The notes beneath the pieces are model-generated. The model made no database searches, had not been told where the DNA came from, and saw nothing but the letters and a program-made list of their open reading frames with translations. DNA of 64,000 nt from Nitrospirota bacterium (GTDB taxonomy: Bacteria; Nitrospirota; Nitrospiria; Nitrospirales; Nitrospiraceae). Below, piece after piece: positions 61,615 to 64,000 of this stretch; within the stretch, counting starts at the first letter, position 1; each line of letters begins with the position of its first letter. Both the position numbers and the translations under genes were made by a program. The stretch covers positions 1-64,000 of the forward strand of contig JAPLLG010000013.1 of assembly GCA_026387665.1 (NCBI GenBank), written 5' to 3'.

Positions 61615-62058
61615 ATGAAAGCAATATCTTCCGCCAAACGCATTGCATCCGCTCCCGCAGCGACACAACCTGTCGCTCGCACACGCCGCGCCACAATCGC
61701 AGCCGTCGAAGGAAAGTACGACGCGATTCGTCGCGACCTGGAGCAGCAGCGCCGGACCATTTTGAATGAAGTGGTCGAGGGCCTGACCAGTTCAAATAGT
61801 CAGGAGACCTTCCCTGATGTCAGCGATCAGGCGTCGGCGGAGGCCGAACAGCACTTTTCGATGAGGATTCGCGAGCGCGAGCAACGGTTGGTCAAGAAGA
61901 TCGATGAAGCGCTGGCTCGAATGGACATGAACATCTACGGCATCTGCGAACGCTGCGAAGAAGAGATTCCCTATCCACGACTCAAAGCCCGTCCCGTCAC
62001 CACCCTCTGTATCGACTGCAAGACGCTCGAAGAACAAGAAGAGAAGAGCCGGCGCTAA
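61615..62058 (+). CDS. DksA/TraR-family zinc-finger regulator
   Basis: A 147-residue protein with the DksA layout. A coiled coil carries the DxxDxA tip (DVSDQA, about residue 70), which in DksA reaches into RNA polymerase. A C-terminal zinc finger follows, CERCEEEIPYPRLKARP then CIDC (C-x2-C-x17-C-x2-C). It is expected to alter transcription with ppGpp. The extended, basic Ala/Arg-rich N-terminus (residues 1-30) is unusual for the family. A moderate ribosome binding site (AGGTGG) precedes the ATG. Confidence 0.88.
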   Translation: MKAISSAKRIASAPAATQPVARTRRATIAAVEGKYDAIRRDLEQQRRTILNEVVEGLTSSNSQETFPDVSDQASAEAEQHFSMRIREREQRLVKKIDEALARMDMNIYGICERCEEEIPYPRLKARPVTTLCIDCKTLEEQEEKSRR

Positions 62059-62120
62059 ACGTATTACGCCGCTCCATCTCGAACCAATTCGAAGTGCAGC
62101 GCAACCCTCTTACGCAATGA

Positions 62121-63275
62121 TTACTGTTTGAGCGCCTTCACTCGCTGTTTAACGAGAGCGATCCGACTGGCTTCCTCTGGGATACCTTCGACCAAGGCGA
62201 GATAGGTCTCGTATTCCAGAATGGCGCGCCTGGGGTTCGTGGACTCGATGGCTTCGGCCAGGTTGTAGCGGGCGATGGCGTAATTAGGCCGAAGGATGAC
62301 GGCCTTCTCGAAGGAGGCCAGCGCGTTCGCCTTCTCTCCCAGCTTGCCGTAGACCGTGCCGAGGTTGTTCAAAATTTCCGGAGTGTTGGGCCTGATGGCC
62401 AGCGACTGCAGCAGCTCCCCCTTGGCCTTCTCGTGCTGCCCCTTCCCTTCCCATGCCAGGCCCAGCTTGTGATGCACCTCTGCCTGCCACACCTTACTCG
62501 TAAAGCCGCTCGCAATCGCTTTCTGATAGGCATTCGCTGCGATATCGTAGTTCTGGAGCCCGCAGTAGGACAGCTGTGCGGTTTGTCCGCGCGCAAATTG
62601 CTGGAGCGACAGGAACGGTTCCTTGTCCTCCGCACCTTGGCTGTCGAGCTGTTGCCCAGGCTTCTGACTGCTTGGACGGCGCAACCGTTCTAAGAATTCG
62701 CGTCGATAGGGTGAGAACAATCGCGCGTAGGGGTCGATCGTGATCGAGGCCTGGAGCAATGCCGACTGCTCGCTCGTGCCAAGGACCAAATATTGCGTCG
62801 TGGATTTCTCATCGCCCGTTTCATAGAGGACACTCGACGCCATGCTCGTCTTGGAAGACAGATTCGCCACGTTGAGATAAAACTCCAATGCAGGCTTCAG
62901 CAACGTCAGGGTCTGGCGGAGGACCGGGTAAGACTCCAGGTCGAGGCCTGACGAAAAGGTAAAGAGGGCTCCGACCAACAGCCCATCTTCATCGAAGAAA
63001 TAAGATTCATCGCCATGGGAGGGGCTTTGATCGGCAGGCAGCATCAACTCTTGGCCTGAGCCCCAGGCTTGCGTCTTGAGCGCAGAAACAGGATGGGTCT
63101 TGAGAAAGTCTGACTTAGCCGCACAGATAGTTGCGGATTTCAGAAGAAATAGATCGCTTTCCGATGGTGGGAGGTTCGGTTTGGGAGCTGCCGTTTCGCA
63201 GGCGCTCAGCAAGAGGCTTAGCCCCAACCCACAGACCAGCCACAGCCGAAGGGACGCGGCACCAGACGCTCTCAT
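62121..63275 (-). CDS. TPR lipoprotein
   Basis: The ATG at 63275 is preferred, as it leads directly into a lipoprotein signal (LWLVCGLGLSLLLSACETA). A mixed middle domain is followed by three to four TPRs from about residue 260 (KVWQAEVHHKLGLAWEGKGQ, TPEILNNLGTVYGKLGEKAN, NYAIARYNLAEAIESTNPRR). It likely scaffolds an envelope complex. The frame is open to 63548 but without signal or ribosome binding site. Confidence 0.8.
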   Translation of the reverse strand: MRASGAASLRLWLVCGLGLSLLLSACETAAPKPNLPPSESDLFLLKSATICAAKSDFLKTHPVSALKTQAWGSGQELMLPADQSPSHGDESYFFDEDGLLVGALFTFSSGLDLESYPVLRQTLTLLKPALEFYLNVANLSSKTSMASSVLYETGDEKSTTQYLVLGTSEQSALLQASITIDPYARLFSPYRREFLERLRRPSSQKPGQQLDSQGAEDKEPFLSLQQFARGQTAQLSYCGLQNYDIAANAYQKAIASGFTSKVWQAEVHHKLGLAWEGKGQHEKAKGELLQSLAIRPNTPEILNNLGTVYGKLGEKANALASFEKAVILRPNYAIARYNLAEAIESTNPRRAILEYETYLALVEGIPEEASRIALVKQRVKALKQ

Positions 63276-63345
63276 ATCACAGGGTGTTCGACTCACGCCA
63301 GGAAGCATACACGAAACGTGAAAGCCTTTACCAACCGACAAACGA

Positions 63346-63379
63346 CCACGCCCGCCTCTCCAAGGAGCAGCGGGCGTGG
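63346..63379 (-). terminator. Hairpin behind the small lipoprotein gene
   Basis: Perfect ten-base stem CCACGCCCGC / GCGGGCGTGG with a 14-base loop, 27 bases downstream of the stop at 63407 on the minus strand; followed by TCGTTTGT. Confidence 0.7.
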
Positions 63380-63406
63380 AATCGGAAAACCGTCTTGCTC
63401 TAAATC

Positions 63407-63748
63407 TTATCGACGCTGCGCATCCAGCATGGCATCTTCGGATGTGTACCCGAAGAGATAGGGCAGCCGGCTGGTGAGCGAGTAAATCGGTCTGTTGATC
63501 GCGTAATCCAATGCCACTCCGGCTGGGTGCAAGGCAAAGCCGGTCCAACGCCAGGGGTTATCGCTCGGAGCAGCTCCCGCCGCCACATCGGTATAGACCA
63601 AGGATGTCGGGTCCATGACACTGTAAATACTGGCGGGAGCGGTATAGCCCCCCTCCGCGTCGGCCAACGCTTGCTGCTGGCGGTTTTCGGCGCAGCCGAC
63701 CGCAGTGACCAGGAAGAGCATTCCTATGGCGCATGCTGTTGTCCGCAT
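63407..63748 (-). CDS. Small lipoprotein, unknown function
   Basis: ATG at 63748 starts a 113-residue protein with lipobox AVGC (ACAIGMLFLVTAVGCAEN). The mature part has SIYSVMDPTSLVYTDVAAG and LHPAGVALDYAINRPIY. No family recognised. It lies in the same orientation as the TPR lipoprotein, separated by a terminator-like hairpin. Confidence 0.7.
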   Translation of the reverse strand: MRTTACAIGMLFLVTAVGCAENRQQQALADAEGGYTAPASIYSVMDPTSLVYTDVAAGAAPSDNPWRWTGFALHPAGVALDYAINRPIYSLTSRLPYLFGYTSEDAMLDAQRR

Positions 63749-63894
63749 AGTTAACCTCACTTGTCCGGTAGGGTTCACAACACACGATGGCGCAACACAA
63801 TAAAGTGTAGCCGACCACCCTGGTTCTGTCCAGGATGAGAACGGCGCCAACAACCCTTATGAAAACCGTGAGTTGGGGGTCGGGGATGGGGAAG

Positions 63895-63969
63895 TGGTGG
63901 GCGATACTGGTATCGAACCAGTGGCCTCTTCCGTGTGAAGGAAGCGCTCTACCCCTGAGCTAATCGCCC
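63895..63969 (-). tRNA. tRNA-Val (anticodon CAC)
   Basis: A 75-base class-I tRNA: acceptor GGGCGAT/ATCGCCC with encoded CCA, D-arm TTAGCTCAGGGGTAGAGC, anticodon loop TTCACAC, T-loop GTTCGATAC. The window ends 31 bases beyond. Confidence 0.96.
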
Positions 63970-64000
63970 ACAGAGTTTGAAGTCTAGCATGGGGTCATAA

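Noticed and set aside
1-64000. CRISPR array, rRNA genes or complete prophage
   Set aside because: No regularly spaced repeats, no 16S/23S/5S sequence and no phage structural genes were seen; only integrase relics.

Overview
The window reads as chromosome of a Nitrospira-like bacterium (phylum Nitrospirota). This is inferred from content, not from a database search. The DNA is GC-rich. It carries a complex I operon with two consecutive NuoM subunits (the '2M' form known from Nitrospira), housekeeping blocks (tig-clpP-clpX, ffs-dnaX-ybaB-recR) and many small exported proteins and lipoproteins.

Layout. 1-3.9 kb is a decayed accessory segment: two tyrosine-recombinase relics, a broken nuclease tail, a broken adhesin-E-like gene, and a few intact small genes including a GrlR-like one. 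4.0-12.5 kb is headed by a MerR/B12-binding (CarH/LitR-type) photosensory regulator. It is divergent from a train of plus-strand genes: zinc ribbon protein, two SUMF1-fold exported proteins, TIGR01777 epimerase, PDZ protein, DUF523-DUF1722 protein, CbiX chelatase and pyrE. Four copies of one operator-like repeat sit in and between two well-formed divergent promoters. 12.5-14.3 kb holds a lipoprotein, an exported rhodanese and a phosphodiester glycosidase-like protein. 14.4-28.1 kb is the minus-strand complex I operon nuoA-B-C-D-G-I-J-K-L-M-M-N, without nuoE, nuoF or nuoH. 28.6-36.2 kb has an exported protein, a PriA that has lost its ATPase motifs, and a two-component module (PAS kinase, LuxR-type regulator, lone receiver). 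36.4-48.6 kb has tRNA-Leu, a HAD phosphatase, queE, pepA, nagZ, a duplicated desulforedoxin-like protein, a PsiE-family protein, an APC permease, a class-I amidotransferase, an M24 peptidase, and a TatA with a second helix near its C-terminus followed by a HEAT-repeat lipoprotein. 48.6-53.3 kb has two PilZ paralogues, clpX, clpP, tig and tRNA-Leu. 53.7-64 kb has a HEAT protein, a Tat-exported ABC-type binding protein, an AsmA protein, tRNA-Ser, the SRP RNA, dnaX-ybaB-recR, a DksA-family gene, a TPR lipoprotein, a small lipoprotein and tRNA-Val.

How the parts may work together. The strongest candidate for an undescribed system is the CarH-type regulator with its divergent promoters, followed by genes of types seen in light/B12 regulons of other bacteria. 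Here no photolyase is visible, and a cobalt chelatase of the cofactor pathway lies in the same gene train. Complex I here carries all NuoG, NuoB and NuoI iron-sulfur sites but no NADH-binding module, which points to a ferredoxin-type partner or to split genes. A family of about 120-bp inverted repeats sits directly behind the stop codons of several genes.
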